A stretch of DNA of 64,000 bases, taken from the NCBI GenBank assembly GCA_040879025.1, contig JBBDLF010000033.1:186001-250000 (forward strand), written 5' to 3'. Each line of letters opens with the position of its first letter. The stretch's first letter is position 1. Shown here piece by piece: positions 48,736 to 57,523 of the stretch. Below the pieces are notes generated by a model. It was not told where the DNA came from, made no database searches, and saw only the letters and a list, made by a program, of their open reading frames with translations. Source of the stretch: JBBDLF01 sp040879025 (lineage in GTDB: Bacteria > Pseudomonadota > Gammaproteobacteria > Pseudomonadales > Pseudohongiellaceae). Both the position numbers and the translations under genes were made by a program.

Positions 48736-51677
48736 TTGCCTTCCCGCCCCCCGCTGCGTTCATCACTAACGGTGATGAGTCGAACCGGGTCGCCCTCGCG
48801 CAAACTCAGCTCCAGCAACTCGGACAGATTCAAAGGAGTGCGTCCGGTTGACTGCCTGATCTGCTCCCGGCAACTGAACCCATTGGTAACGATCAGGGTT
48901 TCATCGCCGACCGCATTCACCGCGGGAAGCAACTTGTGTTCAGCGATTCGTTGCGATACCTCGAAATTGCTGTTCTTGAATCCGAATGATCCCGCCATTC
49001 CGCAACAGGTATTCGGGGTCATCCTGTAATCAAGCCCCATGTTCCGGAACAGGGTTCGTTCGGAATTCACGTCCAGTGAGGCATGCTGATGGCAATGTAT
49101 ATGAATCAGCGCACGCCGGGTTAACCGCCGCGGCCGATACTGAATTTTCTCCAGGTATTCCGACAACAGGAAACTCTGCGACGCCAGTTTATGAGCACGT
49201 TCATCGGCCGGAAACAACTGGGGAAGTTCATCACGAAAACTCGCTACGCAACTCGGCTCGAGACCGACCACCGGAATGTTTTCCATAATCGACCGTTCCA
49301 GCGTATCAAGAACCTGGCGCAGCTGGACGCGGGCCAGCTCCAGCATACCTTCCGCAAACAATGGCAGCGCGCAACACAAAGGCCGTGGCGGAACTTCCAC
49401 CTGGCAGCCGGCCGCTTCCAATACCCGAACAGCTGCCTTTAACGTGTCCGGATAGAAATAATTGTTGAAGGTATCGGGCCACAGGACAACCCGGCGTCCT
49501 TCAGTAACTTCCGTGTCTCTGGCGGCGAACCATTTGGTAAAATTGACATCAGCATAGGGGGGAATATTCCGTTGCGGAGCAATGCCGCCCACCCATTTGA
49601 ACAGTTTGCTTATTCCAGGCGTTTGAGTGACTGCGTTCACCAATGAGGGCACCCGCGCCGCGATTCGGCTCCACCACCAGATCAGTCCCATGCTGTAGGC
49701 GGAAACAGGCCGCAGCCTGTGCCGATAATGATGAGACATGAATTCGGCTTTCATCGCCGCCATATCCACGCCTACCGGGCAATCGGTCTTGCAGGCCTTG
49801 CAGGACAGGCACAGATCCAGCGACTCTCTTACCGCTTTGCTCCGCCAGCCGTCGCTGATCACATCGCCCTTGAGCATTTCAAACAACATTCTGGCACGCC
49901 CTCGGGTACAGTCCTTTTCTTCCATCGTTGCCCGATAGCTGGGACACATGACACCGTCGTCAAAATCCCTGCAAACGCCTATGCCGACACACCGGTTGGC
50001 GGCCATGGAAAAACTGTGGTCGTCTTCGGGAAAATCCAGATTGGTATTCACGGCCGGCAGCAGCGTGTCCGGTCCTTTGCGCAGACAGGCATCCATTGGA
50101 TAGGGATCGACTATTTTACCCGGATTCATTTTCCAGTCCGGGTCCCAGATTGCTTTGAATTCCCGGAATGCGGCAGTGAGTTCCTCGCCATACATTCGCG
50201 GCATCAATTCACCCCGAACCTGTCCGTCACCATGTTCTCCAGAAAGCGACCCACCGTAGGAAACCACCATGTCCGCCGCATCCTGCATGAATTTTCCCCA
50301 TTGGCGCATACCACTTTCGGATTCGAGGTCAAAATTGATTCGGCAGTGTATGCACCCTTGACCAAAATGTCCGTACAGAGCAGCTTCGTATCCATGCGCG
50401 TGCATCAGTTCACGGAAATCACGAAGGTAGCTTCCGACTTTTTCCGGAGGAACCGCGGCGTCTTCCCATCCTGGATGAGCGGCGCCCAGCGTGGGATGGC
50501 GCGATGTCGCGGCGAGGCCGGCCTCCCTCACCTTCCAGAAATTGACCTGGAGCCGCGGTTCAGTAATCAGACAAAGCCCCGTGATTTCCGGCTGGGTTTC
50601 CAGAAAGCTCTGTAGACGCTGAGCCTTTCCGTGGGCTTCTTCTTCCGTGTCACCGCCAAATTCGATCAGTAGCCAGCTATTGCCTTCGGGTAACTGGCGC
50701 CGCTCATCCACATGCAATTTCCTGGTAGCCATCGACTCGATCAGCACGGAATCAATACCTTCCAGACCTATCGGTTCGTACTCCAGAATGTCGGGAACAT
50801 GGTCTCCGCAGGCATAGACATCCTTGTATCCGGCAATCAGCAACACCCGACGCGGTGGACTGGGGACAAGTTTCAGTTCGGCGGACAAGGCGATCGCGCA
50901 AGTTCCCTCCGAGCCAACCAGCGCCCTGGCTACGTTAAATCCTCTCTCCGGCAGCAACTCGTCAAGGCTGTAGCCGGACACTCGTCTGGGAATGTCGGGA
51001 AAGCGCGAACGGACGAGGTCGCCATAGCGGTCACGCAGATCGCGCAATCCCCGATAGATTTCTCCACGATGCCCGCCATGAGCAATAATAGCCGCCAGAT
51101 CAGACTCGCTGGTATAACCTACTTCCATTCGTTCACCGCGGTAGGTCACAACTTCCAGGGACTCGACGTTGTCGGCGGTGCGTCCCCCCATCAGAGAATG
51201 CACTCCGCAGGAGTTATTGCCTATCATTCCGCCCAATGTATTATGGCTGTGTGTGGAAGGGTCCGGCGCGAATGTCAGATGATGTATCTCCGCTGCGTTG
51301 CGCAGTTCATCCAGCACACATCCCGGCTGCACCCGGGCCACCTTTTGTTGTGGATCGATCGATTGAATATTGTGCATGTATTTGGAAAAATCCAGCACGA
51401 CGGCAACGTTGCAGCATTGCCCGGCAAGACTGGTGCCCGCACCCCGGGGCATCACCGGCACTTCGAATTTCCGGCAAATCGCCAAGGTTTCCTGAACATC
51501 AGCGGAGCTTCGCGGGACAACCACACCAATGGGGACTTCACGATACAATGAACCATCGGTGGCATACAGAGCGCGGCTGCCTTCGTCGAACCGCACTTCT
51601 CCCCTTACGGCGGACTGTAATTGCCGGCCGAGCTGCCTTGTCAGCTTGGCTGAGTAACTTTTGCCTGGCGCTTCCAT
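48732..51677 (-). CDS. FAD-linked oxidase fused to Fe-S protein (GlcD+GlcF/D-lactate dehydrogenase-like)
   Basis: This 981-residue fusion has an FAD-binding PCMH domain (VVVPRSSADVQETLAICRKF, MPRGAGTSLAGQC; residues about 45-250), FAD-oxidase C-terminal domain (about 290-530), then Fe-S and CCG domains. Cluster motifs are CVGIGVCRDFDDGVMCPSY and CLSCKACKTDCPVGVD. CCG-type motifs follow (CCALPL and CCGMAGSFGF). Such proteins oxidise D-lactate, glycolate or other 2-hydroxy acids and pass electrons to quinone. It starts 17 bp after the enolase-like gene, behind AGGAAC. The acid it oxidises is unknown, but the operon points to a sugar-derived acid. Confidence 0.94.
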   Translation of the reverse strand: MEAPGKSYSAKLTRQLGRQLQSAVRGEVRFDEGSRALYATDGSLYREVPIGVVVPRSSADVQETLAICRKFEVPVMPRGAGTSLAGQCCNVAVVLDFSKYMHNIQSIDPQQKVARVQPGCVLDELRNAAEIHHLTFAPDPSTHSHNTLGGMIGNNSCGVHSLMGGRTADNVESLEVVTYRGERMEVGYTSESDLAAIIAHGGHRGEIYRGLRDLRDRYGDLVRSRFPDIPRRVSGYSLDELLPERGFNVARALVGSEGTCAIALSAELKLVPSPPRRVLLIAGYKDVYACGDHVPDILEYEPIGLEGIDSVLIESMATRKLHVDERRQLPEGNSWLLIEFGGDTEEEAHGKAQRLQSFLETQPEITGLCLITEPRLQVNFWKVREAGLAATSRHPTLGAAHPGWEDAAVPPEKVGSYLRDFRELMHAHGYEAALYGHFGQGCIHCRINFDLESESGMRQWGKFMQDAADMVVSYGGSLSGEHGDGQVRGELMPRMYGEELTAAFREFKAIWDPDWKMNPGKIVDPYPMDACLRKGPDTLLPAVNTNLDFPEDDHSFSMAANRCVGIGVCRDFDDGVMCPSYRATMEEKDCTRGRARMLFEMLKGDVISDGWRSKAVRESLDLCLSCKACKTDCPVGVDMAAMKAEFMSHHYRHRLRPVSAYSMGLIWWWSRIAARVPSLVNAVTQTPGISKLFKWVGGIAPQRNIPPYADVNFTKWFAARDTEVTEGRRVVLWPDTFNNYFYPDTLKAAVRVLEAAGCQVEVPPRPLCCALPLFAEGMLELARVQLRQVLDTLERSIMENIPVVGLEPSCVASFRDELPQLFPADERAHKLASQSFLLSEYLEKIQYRPRRLTRRALIHIHCHQHASLDVNSERTLFRNMGLDYRMTPNTCCGMAGSFGFKNSNFEVSQRIAEHKLLPAVNAVGDETLIVTNGFSCREQIRQSTGRTPLNLSELLELSLREGDPVRLITVSDERSGGREGK

Positions 51678-51694
51678 TCAGTTCCTGATCGGGT

Positions 51695-52807
51695 TTATAT
51701 CCGGTACCGGTCCGCCTGCTCATCAATGAGCGACACACCGTGGCCGGGCACTTCGATGTTGGGGTAAAGATGCCCGGCATCGAACCTGTTGCCGGACGCA
51801 AACAGCAAATTTTCAATTCGCACATGGTCGTGGAAATATTCCAGGTGCTTCAGTAACGGCACTGCCACCCCGACTGAAACCTGAATAGCCGGTGCGCAGT
51901 GGATAGACAAGGGCACAGAAAAAGCATTGCACAACGTTGCCGCCTGTAAGAATCCGGTGACCCCACAGCGCGTCGCATCCGCCTGAAGCACGTCAACGGC
52001 TTCATGAGCAAGCATCCGGTGGAAATATTCACTGCCCCAGCCGTATTCGCCGGCGGCTATCGCCATGCCCGCTGGAGACCTGTTGCGCAACCAGCGCAGA
52101 GCAGCAAGATTGTCGGACGAAACCGGTTCTTCGAACCAGCTGACCCGGAAAGGTTGCAGGTGTTCCATCAATGCCAGTGCACCGCGGGCATCATAGGCGC
52201 CGTTGGCATCGACCATCAACTCCACGCTGCCTCCAATGGTTTGCCTGGCAAGGGCAACGCGGCGCACATCCTCCGACAACCCTGAGCCAATCTTGATTTT
52301 TACGGCGGTAATACCGGAATTCAGCCAACTTCGCAGTTGGCCGCACAGCGTGTCGTCGTCGCTGTTGACAAAACCACCGCTTCCGTAAACCGGCAGGCAC
52401 GACTGCGCGCGACCCAGCAGTAGCGCCAGAGGCACCTGCAATACCCTGGATTTCAGATCCCACAGTGCCTGGTCCAGTGCGGAAACCGCCATCGATCCAA
52501 GACCCGGCCTGCCTGCGTTGCGCAGCGCATCGTTCATGCGAAGCCACAGGCGGGGCAGATCGAAAATATCCTCTCTCAATATGGCGTCGGCCAAACGGGA
52601 TTCAATCAGTGCTCTGGCCGCACCGGCGGAGGTATAGCTGTATCCAAGTCCGGTGTGGCCGGCGCCGCTTATCTCAACAACTACGAATTCCGTAGCATTC
52701 CACACCAGCGTCCCGTCCGCCTCCGGCCCGCTCTCGGTTGGTACCCGATAAGCCCGGGCGGTGACGGTTTCGACGTGCCCGATCCTGGACCCCTGTTGAC
52801 CCGTCAT
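51695..52807 (-). CDS. Enolase-superfamily (mandelate racemase/muconate lactonizing) protein
   Basis: This 370-residue protein has the enolase-superfamily core: KxK motif in AVKIKIGSG, metal ligands in MVDANGAYD, WFEEPV and AGEYGW, and an IHCAPA block near the C-terminus. All three acidic metal positions are present, so it looks active. It belongs to the MR/MLE branch that dehydrates or epimerises sugar acids or dipeptides; the residue pattern does not fix the substrate. It starts 1 bp after the TPP-enzyme stop. Confidence 0.92.
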   Translation of the reverse strand: MTGQQGSRIGHVETVTARAYRVPTESGPEADGTLVWNATEFVVVEISGAGHTGLGYSYTSAGAARALIESRLADAILREDIFDLPRLWLRMNDALRNAGRPGLGSMAVSALDQALWDLKSRVLQVPLALLLGRAQSCLPVYGSGGFVNSDDDTLCGQLRSWLNSGITAVKIKIGSGLSEDVRRVALARQTIGGSVELMVDANGAYDARGALALMEHLQPFRVSWFEEPVSSDNLAALRWLRNRSPAGMAIAAGEYGWGSEYFHRMLAHEAVDVLQADATRCGVTGFLQAATLCNAFSVPLSIHCAPAIQVSVGVAVPLLKHLEYFHDHVRIENLLFASGNRFDAGHLYPNIEVPGHGVSLIDEQADRYRI

Positions 52808-52808
52808 A

Positions 52809-54596
52809 CTAATGAGGATTGATATTGAGCCTGGACAGAAATTGCTTGGTGCTCTGTTTTATGATGCCCCACTCGTCCGGATCGACCTGGGCAAGCGCGC
52901 TGAAATAGGATTTGGCCTGCTCCCATGTAATATGTGGCGGCAGAGGTGGAACATCGGGATCAGTAATAAACTCGATCACCACGGGTCTGTCGGCGGCGAA
53001 TGCCTGCTCCAGACCCAGTTCAATCGCATCCGGATGATCAACCCGGATCCCTTCAAATCCGATCAGCTTGCCGTACGAAGCATAAGGAAAATCCAGGACA
53101 TCCTGGGCGGCGGCAAATTTGGGATCTCCCTCCAGTGCCCGTTGTTCCCACGTCACCTGGTTCAGATCGTGATTGACTATCACCAGGACAATAAATGTCG
53201 GATTTTTCCATTGCTGCCAGTACTGCATTACCGTTACCAATTCCGCATTGCCATTCATTTGCATTGCACCATCCCCCACCATGGCCACTACCGGTCTGTC
53301 CGGATAGGCCATTTTGGCCGCAATGGCATAAGGGACTCCGCTGCCCATGCTGGCAAGCTTGCCGGAGAGCGATCCCATCATGCCGCGCTTCATTCTGATG
53401 TTGCGCGCATACCAGTTGGTGTGCGATCCACTGTCTCCACACAGAATCACATTGTCGGGCAGCATGGGCGAAAGTTCGTGGAACACCCGTTGGGGGTTGA
53501 TGGGATTTGCCTTTTCCATTGCCTTTCTCTCGATATCAAGCCACCAGTCCGACACGTTGTCTTCAATCTCCTGGCGCCAGCTACGATCCTTCTTGTACTC
53601 CAGCAACGACAGCAGACTGCTCAACGTTTCTTTGCTGTCACCAACGAGGTTGACCTCGGTGGGATAACGCACTCCCATGTTCGCCGGATCAATGTCTATC
53701 TGCACGGCTCTCGCCTGGCCGTCTTCAGGCAGAAACTCCGAATAGGGAAAAGTGGTGCCCACCATAAGCAATGCGTCACACCCTTCCATCAATTCCCAAC
53801 TTGGACCGGTACCAAGCAAACCGATCGCTCCTGTCACAAAAGGCAAATCGTCAGGAAGCGCTGCTTTTCCAAGCAGGGCCTTGGCCACACCGGCTCCGAG
53901 TTTATCTGCAACCTGTATCAATTCATCAGTGGCGTGCAACGCGCCCGCACCCGCGAGAATAGCGACGCGCTCGCAGCCATTCAGCAGGTCAGCCGCCGCC
54001 TGCAGATCTTTGGCGACAGGCACGGGATGAGGGTTGCTTCTTCCTGCACTGGAATAGTTACTACCATGACTTCGGGGCGGACTCGGTACAGCCTTCATCG
54101 ATTGCACATCGTTGGGAATGATGATGCAGGTGACAGCTCGTTCGGCATACGCAATCCGGAATGCACGGTCTATCACATGACGTGCCTGCGCCGGAGAAAA
54201 AATGGTCTGTACGTACTCCGCCACATCATGGAAAACCGTCTGCAAATCCACTTCCTGCTGAAAGTCGCTGCCCAGTGAAGCGCTTTTCTGTTGTCCTACA
54301 ATAGCCACCACCGGCATATGGTCGGACTTGGCATCATAAAGACCTGCCAGCAGATGCAAAGCGCCCGGACCCGAAGTGGCAAGACATACTCCGGCTTCCC
54401 CGGTGAATTTGGCATGACCGACGGCCATAAACGCGGACATTTCCTCATGCCGTACGCGCAAATAATCGAAGCGGTCACCGGCGCGGTCAAGAGCGCCCAT
54501 GAGACCGTTGATACCATCCCCCGGGTAGCCGAAAATACGCTCCACTCCCCATTCGGAAAGCCGGTCGAGCATGAAGTCGCTAACTGTATTCGTCAT
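52809..54596 (-). CDS. Thiamine-diphosphate enzyme (pyruvate oxidase/acetolactate synthase-like)
   Basis: This 595-residue protein has the three-domain TPP fold. The N-terminal domain has the activating Glu in RHEEMSAFMAVGHAKFTG and the motif SGPGALHLLAGLYDAK; the central domain binds FAD or a nucleotide; the C-terminal TPP motif is GDGAMQMNGNAELVT...NHDLNQVTWEQR. The set is closest to PoxB-like pyruvate oxidases, but acetolactate synthase and carboligase members look similar. ATG behind GAGGGAT, 13 bp after the small upstream gene. Its likely role is to decarboxylate a 2-keto acid made by the operon's dehydratase and dehydrogenase. Confidence 0.93.
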   Translation of the reverse strand: MTNTVSDFMLDRLSEWGVERIFGYPGDGINGLMGALDRAGDRFDYLRVRHEEMSAFMAVGHAKFTGEAGVCLATSGPGALHLLAGLYDAKSDHMPVVAIVGQQKSASLGSDFQQEVDLQTVFHDVAEYVQTIFSPAQARHVIDRAFRIAYAERAVTCIIIPNDVQSMKAVPSPPRSHGSNYSSAGRSNPHPVPVAKDLQAAADLLNGCERVAILAGAGALHATDELIQVADKLGAGVAKALLGKAALPDDLPFVTGAIGLLGTGPSWELMEGCDALLMVGTTFPYSEFLPEDGQARAVQIDIDPANMGVRYPTEVNLVGDSKETLSSLLSLLEYKKDRSWRQEIEDNVSDWWLDIERKAMEKANPINPQRVFHELSPMLPDNVILCGDSGSHTNWYARNIRMKRGMMGSLSGKLASMGSGVPYAIAAKMAYPDRPVVAMVGDGAMQMNGNAELVTVMQYWQQWKNPTFIVLVIVNHDLNQVTWEQRALEGDPKFAAAQDVLDFPYASYGKLIGFEGIRVDHPDAIELGLEQAFAADRPVVIEFITDPDVPPLPPHITWEQAKSYFSALAQVDPDEWGIIKQSTKQFLSRLNINPH

Positions 54597-54609
54597 TCAA
54601 TATCCCTCT

Positions 54610-54858
54610 TCAATGTCGGGTGCGGCTGGTTGAGCGGGGTCGCAACGCGCGAACCTGAGGCACGTCCCCTCCTTCGCTCTGCCAGCGACTGATCTGCGGC
54701 TTGCGGGAACGAGAAGCCCAACGATGCCTCGATTTAAAGGGGAAAATACCGTAACGGTGGGCAAACCAGCCAGCCGCAGCGATGCCGGCCAGCCCGGTTG
54801 TGAACAATGATGAGACTATCAGCCTTCTCTGCGTCGATCTCCGGTTTCGTTTAAACAT
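54610..54858 (-). CDS. Small basic membrane protein, first gene of the operon
   Basis: This 82-residue protein begins at an ATG 6 bp after CAGGAGG. The basic N-terminus (MFKRNRRSTQRRLIVS) leads into one transmembrane helix (SLFTTGLAGIAAAGWFAHRYG) and a long, very basic and Ser/Arg-rich tail. It lies 13 bp before the TPP-enzyme gene. The good ribosome site and position support it as real; I do not recognise a family. Confidence 0.6.
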   Translation of the reverse strand: MFKRNRRSTQRRLIVSSLFTTGLAGIAAAGWFAHRYGIFPFKSRHRWASRSRKPQISRWQSEGGDVPQVRALRPRSTSRTRH

Positions 54859-55167
54859 TTCGACCTCCTGTCATGTACGTCCATACGCGGCGATCAGCCA
54901 TACTTCCGTCCCAAAGACCGATCGGTTTAAAATAAAGAGCCGATGACCCCCAAGAGAGTTTCCCTGTTTTTTCAGAACCAGATGGAAGACCGGTTCCACT
55001 TTTTTATACTGCGCCTAAAATCTGTTTAAATCAATATGAGGGAGTTTCCCCTGTCAGGTTTAGGGTATTCACTCCCTCCTCCATTACAGGGTTTTCCGAG
55101 AAACTTATCCGTTAATTCATGGTAGTTTTGTATCCAGGGGAACCAAGAACTTACCACAGGTACGCGT
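54859..55167. other. Divergent intergenic region upstream of the minus-strand operon
   Basis: 309 bp between the 82-residue gene and the MgtC-like gene. It must carry promoters in both directions. It contains the repeat-like motif at 55058-55076, and the flanking GAGGGAGT (55039-55046) and ACTCCCTC (55071-55078) are complementary, giving an imperfect hairpin. I see no gene. Confidence 0.5.
55058..55076. repeat. TTTAGGGTATTCACTCCCT motif
   Basis: It resembles TTTAGGGTTTTCACCCT at 22822-22838. Both copies sit in intergenic regions upstream of minus-strand operons. The copies match at nearly all positions of TTTAGGGTNTTCAC. The significance is unproven. Confidence 0.35.
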
Positions 55168-55605
55168 ATGGTCTACGAACTGGAGTTGCTGGTTCGCATC
55201 ATCATCGCTTCAATGCTTGGCGCAGCGATCGGATTCGACAGGGAATGGGGCCACAAGCCGGCAGGCCTGCGCACTCACATGCTGGTTGGACTCGGATCCG
55301 CGATGTTCGTTGTGCTCGGAGAGCTGCTGCTCGGCTATTTTTCCTACGAAACCGACTCGATGCGTTATGATCCCACGCGCATTCTGGAAGCAGTGGTAGG
55401 CGGGGTCGCATTCCTCGGTGCCGGTACCATTTTTTTTTCAAGGGGTGAGAATATCGTCAAGGGCATCACCACCGCTGCCTCTTTGTGGGCCACTGCGGGT
55501 GTGGGTATGGCTACGGGGCTGGAACATTATGTTCTCGCGGTTGGCACCACATTGCTTATAGTCGTTATCCTGCAGCTTTTTCGTCTTCTGGAGCATGACC
55601 CATGA
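55168..55605 (+). CDS. MgtC/SapB family membrane protein
   Basis: This 145-residue protein has four transmembrane segments and the family motifs LLVRIIIASMLGAAIGFDREW, KPAGLRTHMLVGLGSAMFV and GGVAFLGAGTIFF with the conserved Gly-Ala-Gly. The C-terminal AASLWATAGVGMATG is also typical. It is a short MgtC without the long soluble C-terminal domain. The family is linked to magnesium stress and to inhibiting F-ATP synthase in pathogens, but many members are uncharacterised. ATG 55168 has only a weak ribosome site. The stop abuts the convergent radical SAM gene. Confidence 0.92.
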   Translation: MVYELELLVRIIIASMLGAAIGFDREWGHKPAGLRTHMLVGLGSAMFVVLGELLLGYFSYETDSMRYDPTRILEAVVGGVAFLGAGTIFFSRGENIVKGITTAASLWATAGVGMATGLEHYVLAVGTTLLIVVILQLFRLLEHDP

Positions 55606-56745
55606 CTAGAAACCCAGGGAAAACTGTTCCGCTCGATCTGGAACCTGAAACAGGTCGGTGCGCGGGGATGGCATACCGGTGAGGCGTTGGTGGTTCTTTC
55701 TTCCGACCACTTCAAATCGCTGCCTGATCAGTTCAGCGTAAACCCCCTCACCGCGCATTCTCTTTCCGAATTCGGCCTGGTAGAGAGAACCGCCGCGCAT
55801 ATCACGCAACGTATTGAGCACGCGCTCCTTGCGCAGCGGAAAGTGAACTTCCAGCCAGTCGGAGAACAGGTCCTTGAGCTGATACGGCAATCGCAACATT
55901 ACATAACCCAGACTTTGCGCGCCATGCGCGACGCTCTGGTCGACTATCGACTCCAACTCATTGTCATTCACAAATGGGATGACCGGCGCCACCATCACGC
56001 CCACAGGAACCCCGGCGTCGCGCAAACCGCTGATGACTTTCAACCGGGTTGACGGCGATGCGGTGCGCGGTTCCATGATCCGTTTCAGTTGTGTGTCCAG
56101 CGTGGTGACGCTGACCATAACGGAAACGAGGCCCTGCCGGGCAAATTCCGCGAGCAGATCAGTATCGCGAAGAATCAGACTGCCCTTGGTCACTATGGAG
56201 ACCGGGTGCCGGTGACGCAGCAGCGTTTCAAGAATCTGGCGTGTTATCTGTTTTTCTTTCTCCAGCGGCTGATAAGGGTCTGTGTTGGTGCCCAGCGCAA
56301 TGGTTTCGCATTGATATCCCGGCTTCGCCAGGAATTTTTGCAATAGCGCCTCTGCATCGGGTTTGTAAAATATTTTGGATTCAAAATCCTTGCCCAATGA
56401 AAGATCAAGATATTCGTGAGTGGGCCTGGCGAAACAGTAGACGCAACCGTGCTCGCAACCTTTGTAAGGATTAATGGACCGGGTGAAGGGAATGTCGGGC
56501 GAACTATTGCTACTGACTATCGTTTTGCTGTGGTCGACAAAGGTTTCAGTCGCGGGATCCTGTATTACCCCAAATTCATCCGCGCCCGACTCGCGCGATT
56601 CAGCCGTGAAGACGGACAGTTCTCCCAATTCCCACCCGTCGCTGAAGTCCGTTCGCAACGTATCGGCGAACCGGTTGGGGGGGTTATATTGAGCCCCGCG
56701 GGTTTTACTCACCGGGCGGGGAGCCGTTGTCGATTTATCTGTCAT
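55606..56745 (-). CDS. PA0069-like radical SAM protein (SplB-type)
   Basis: This 379-residue protein has the radical SAM cluster motif CEHGCVYCFARP (CxxxCxxC, residues about 96-106) preceded by FTRSINPYKG. It is like the uncharacterised PA0069 family, related to spore photoproduct lyase. Other conserved segments are ALGTNTDPYQPLEKEKQITR and VMVAPVIPFVNDNELE. The N-terminus (KSTTAPRPVSKTRGAQYNPPNRF) is conserved in the family and absent from SplB itself. The substrate is unknown. It ends directly against the MgtC-like gene. Confidence 0.92.
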   Translation of the reverse strand: MTDKSTTAPRPVSKTRGAQYNPPNRFADTLRTDFSDGWELGELSVFTAESRESGADEFGVIQDPATETFVDHSKTIVSSNSSPDIPFTRSINPYKGCEHGCVYCFARPTHEYLDLSLGKDFESKIFYKPDAEALLQKFLAKPGYQCETIALGTNTDPYQPLEKEKQITRQILETLLRHRHPVSIVTKGSLILRDTDLLAEFARQGLVSVMVSVTTLDTQLKRIMEPRTASPSTRLKVISGLRDAGVPVGVMVAPVIPFVNDNELESIVDQSVAHGAQSLGYVMLRLPYQLKDLFSDWLEVHFPLRKERVLNTLRDMRGGSLYQAEFGKRMRGEGVYAELIRQRFEVVGRKNHQRLTGMPSPRTDLFQVPDRAEQFSLGF

Positions 56746-56877
56746 CCGGGTCTCAGGCAGTCAATTCAGTACAACTGTATGTTTATATAGTAGTCCCGTC
56801 AAGCGGAAAATTCAGTCCTGTTGACACAGCAAAGCACAGCGCATTAGTCTGGTAAGTTCAAGCACAAGGAGGTTCTC

Positions 56878-57417
56878 ATGCGATCTGTCTTCGCAGCACT
56901 GGCTTCAATACTCATTTTACCGATAGCCGCGGCCCAGTCTCTCACGACCGAACAGGCAAGCAATTTCATAGAAAGCCTCGATGAGGTAAACACCTACGCT
57001 GAATCCCTTGATCCCGCCGTACGAACCGGGGCTCTGGATGAGGAATTCATGCCCGAACGCGGTCAGCCGTTTGCTCCCTACAGCCGCGCCGCCGACTATC
57101 TGCGGGGCGAGCACGACGCAGTGTATGACGATATGGATAATATTGTCGCGGACCACGGCTTTTCTTCACTTGAACTCTGGGCGGAAACCGGCGACCGGGT
57201 CGCCGTAGCCTATATGGCTCTGGAAATGGAAGAAACCGACATGCAGCAGATCACGCCGGAGATGCTGGACCAGGTGCCGCCGCAGATGCGCGAGCAGATG
57301 GAAAGAGCCCTGGCCGTATTCGAGACCATACGCGATGCTCCGCCGGAGGATGTGGAAGTGCTGCGGCCGCTGGCAAGTCGGCTGGGAGAGTATATGGGCG
57401 GAGAACCGCCGCAGTGA
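56878..57417 (+). CDS. Exported protein of unknown function
   Basis: This 179-residue protein starts at an ATG after AAGGAGG and has a signal peptide ending near AAAQS (about residue 20). The mature part is acidic and mostly helical, with a regular Glu/Met/Gln pattern late (METDMQQITPEMLDQVPPQ then MREQMERALAVFETI). No cysteine or known motif is seen. It resembles small periplasmic helical proteins but I cannot name a family. It is followed by a strong terminator and appears monocistronic. Confidence 0.75.
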   Translation: MRSVFAALASILILPIAAAQSLTTEQASNFIESLDEVNTYAESLDPAVRTGALDEEFMPERGQPFAPYSRAADYLRGEHDAVYDDMDNIVADHGFSSLELWAETGDRVAVAYMALEMEETDMQQITPEMLDQVPPQMREQMERALAVFETIRDAPPEDVEVLRPLASRLGEYMGGEPPQ

Positions 57418-57455
57418 CAGGCCAGGGAGCCTAAGGAAGGTAAGGAACATAACAC

Positions 57456-57493
57456 AAAAAAACGGGCAAACCCCGTAAGGTTCGCCCGTTTTT
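57456..57493. terminator. Bidirectional terminator between the exported-protein and TonB-receptor genes
   Basis: AAAAAAACGGGCAAACC, a loop, and GGTTCGCCCGTTTTT form a stem with one mismatch, flanked by an A-run and a T-run. It serves the plus-strand gene ending at 57417 and the minus-strand receptor ending at 57524. Confidence 0.85.
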
Positions 57494-57523
57494 GACTACA
57501 CGGTCAGTTTCCCGGAATTTCTT

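Noticed and set aside
52812..54278. Long plus-strand reading frame (488 codons) opposite the TPP-enzyme gene
   Set aside because: It lies wholly antisense to a gene with clear TPP motifs, has a Cys/His/Arg-rich random-like composition, and has no ribosome site.
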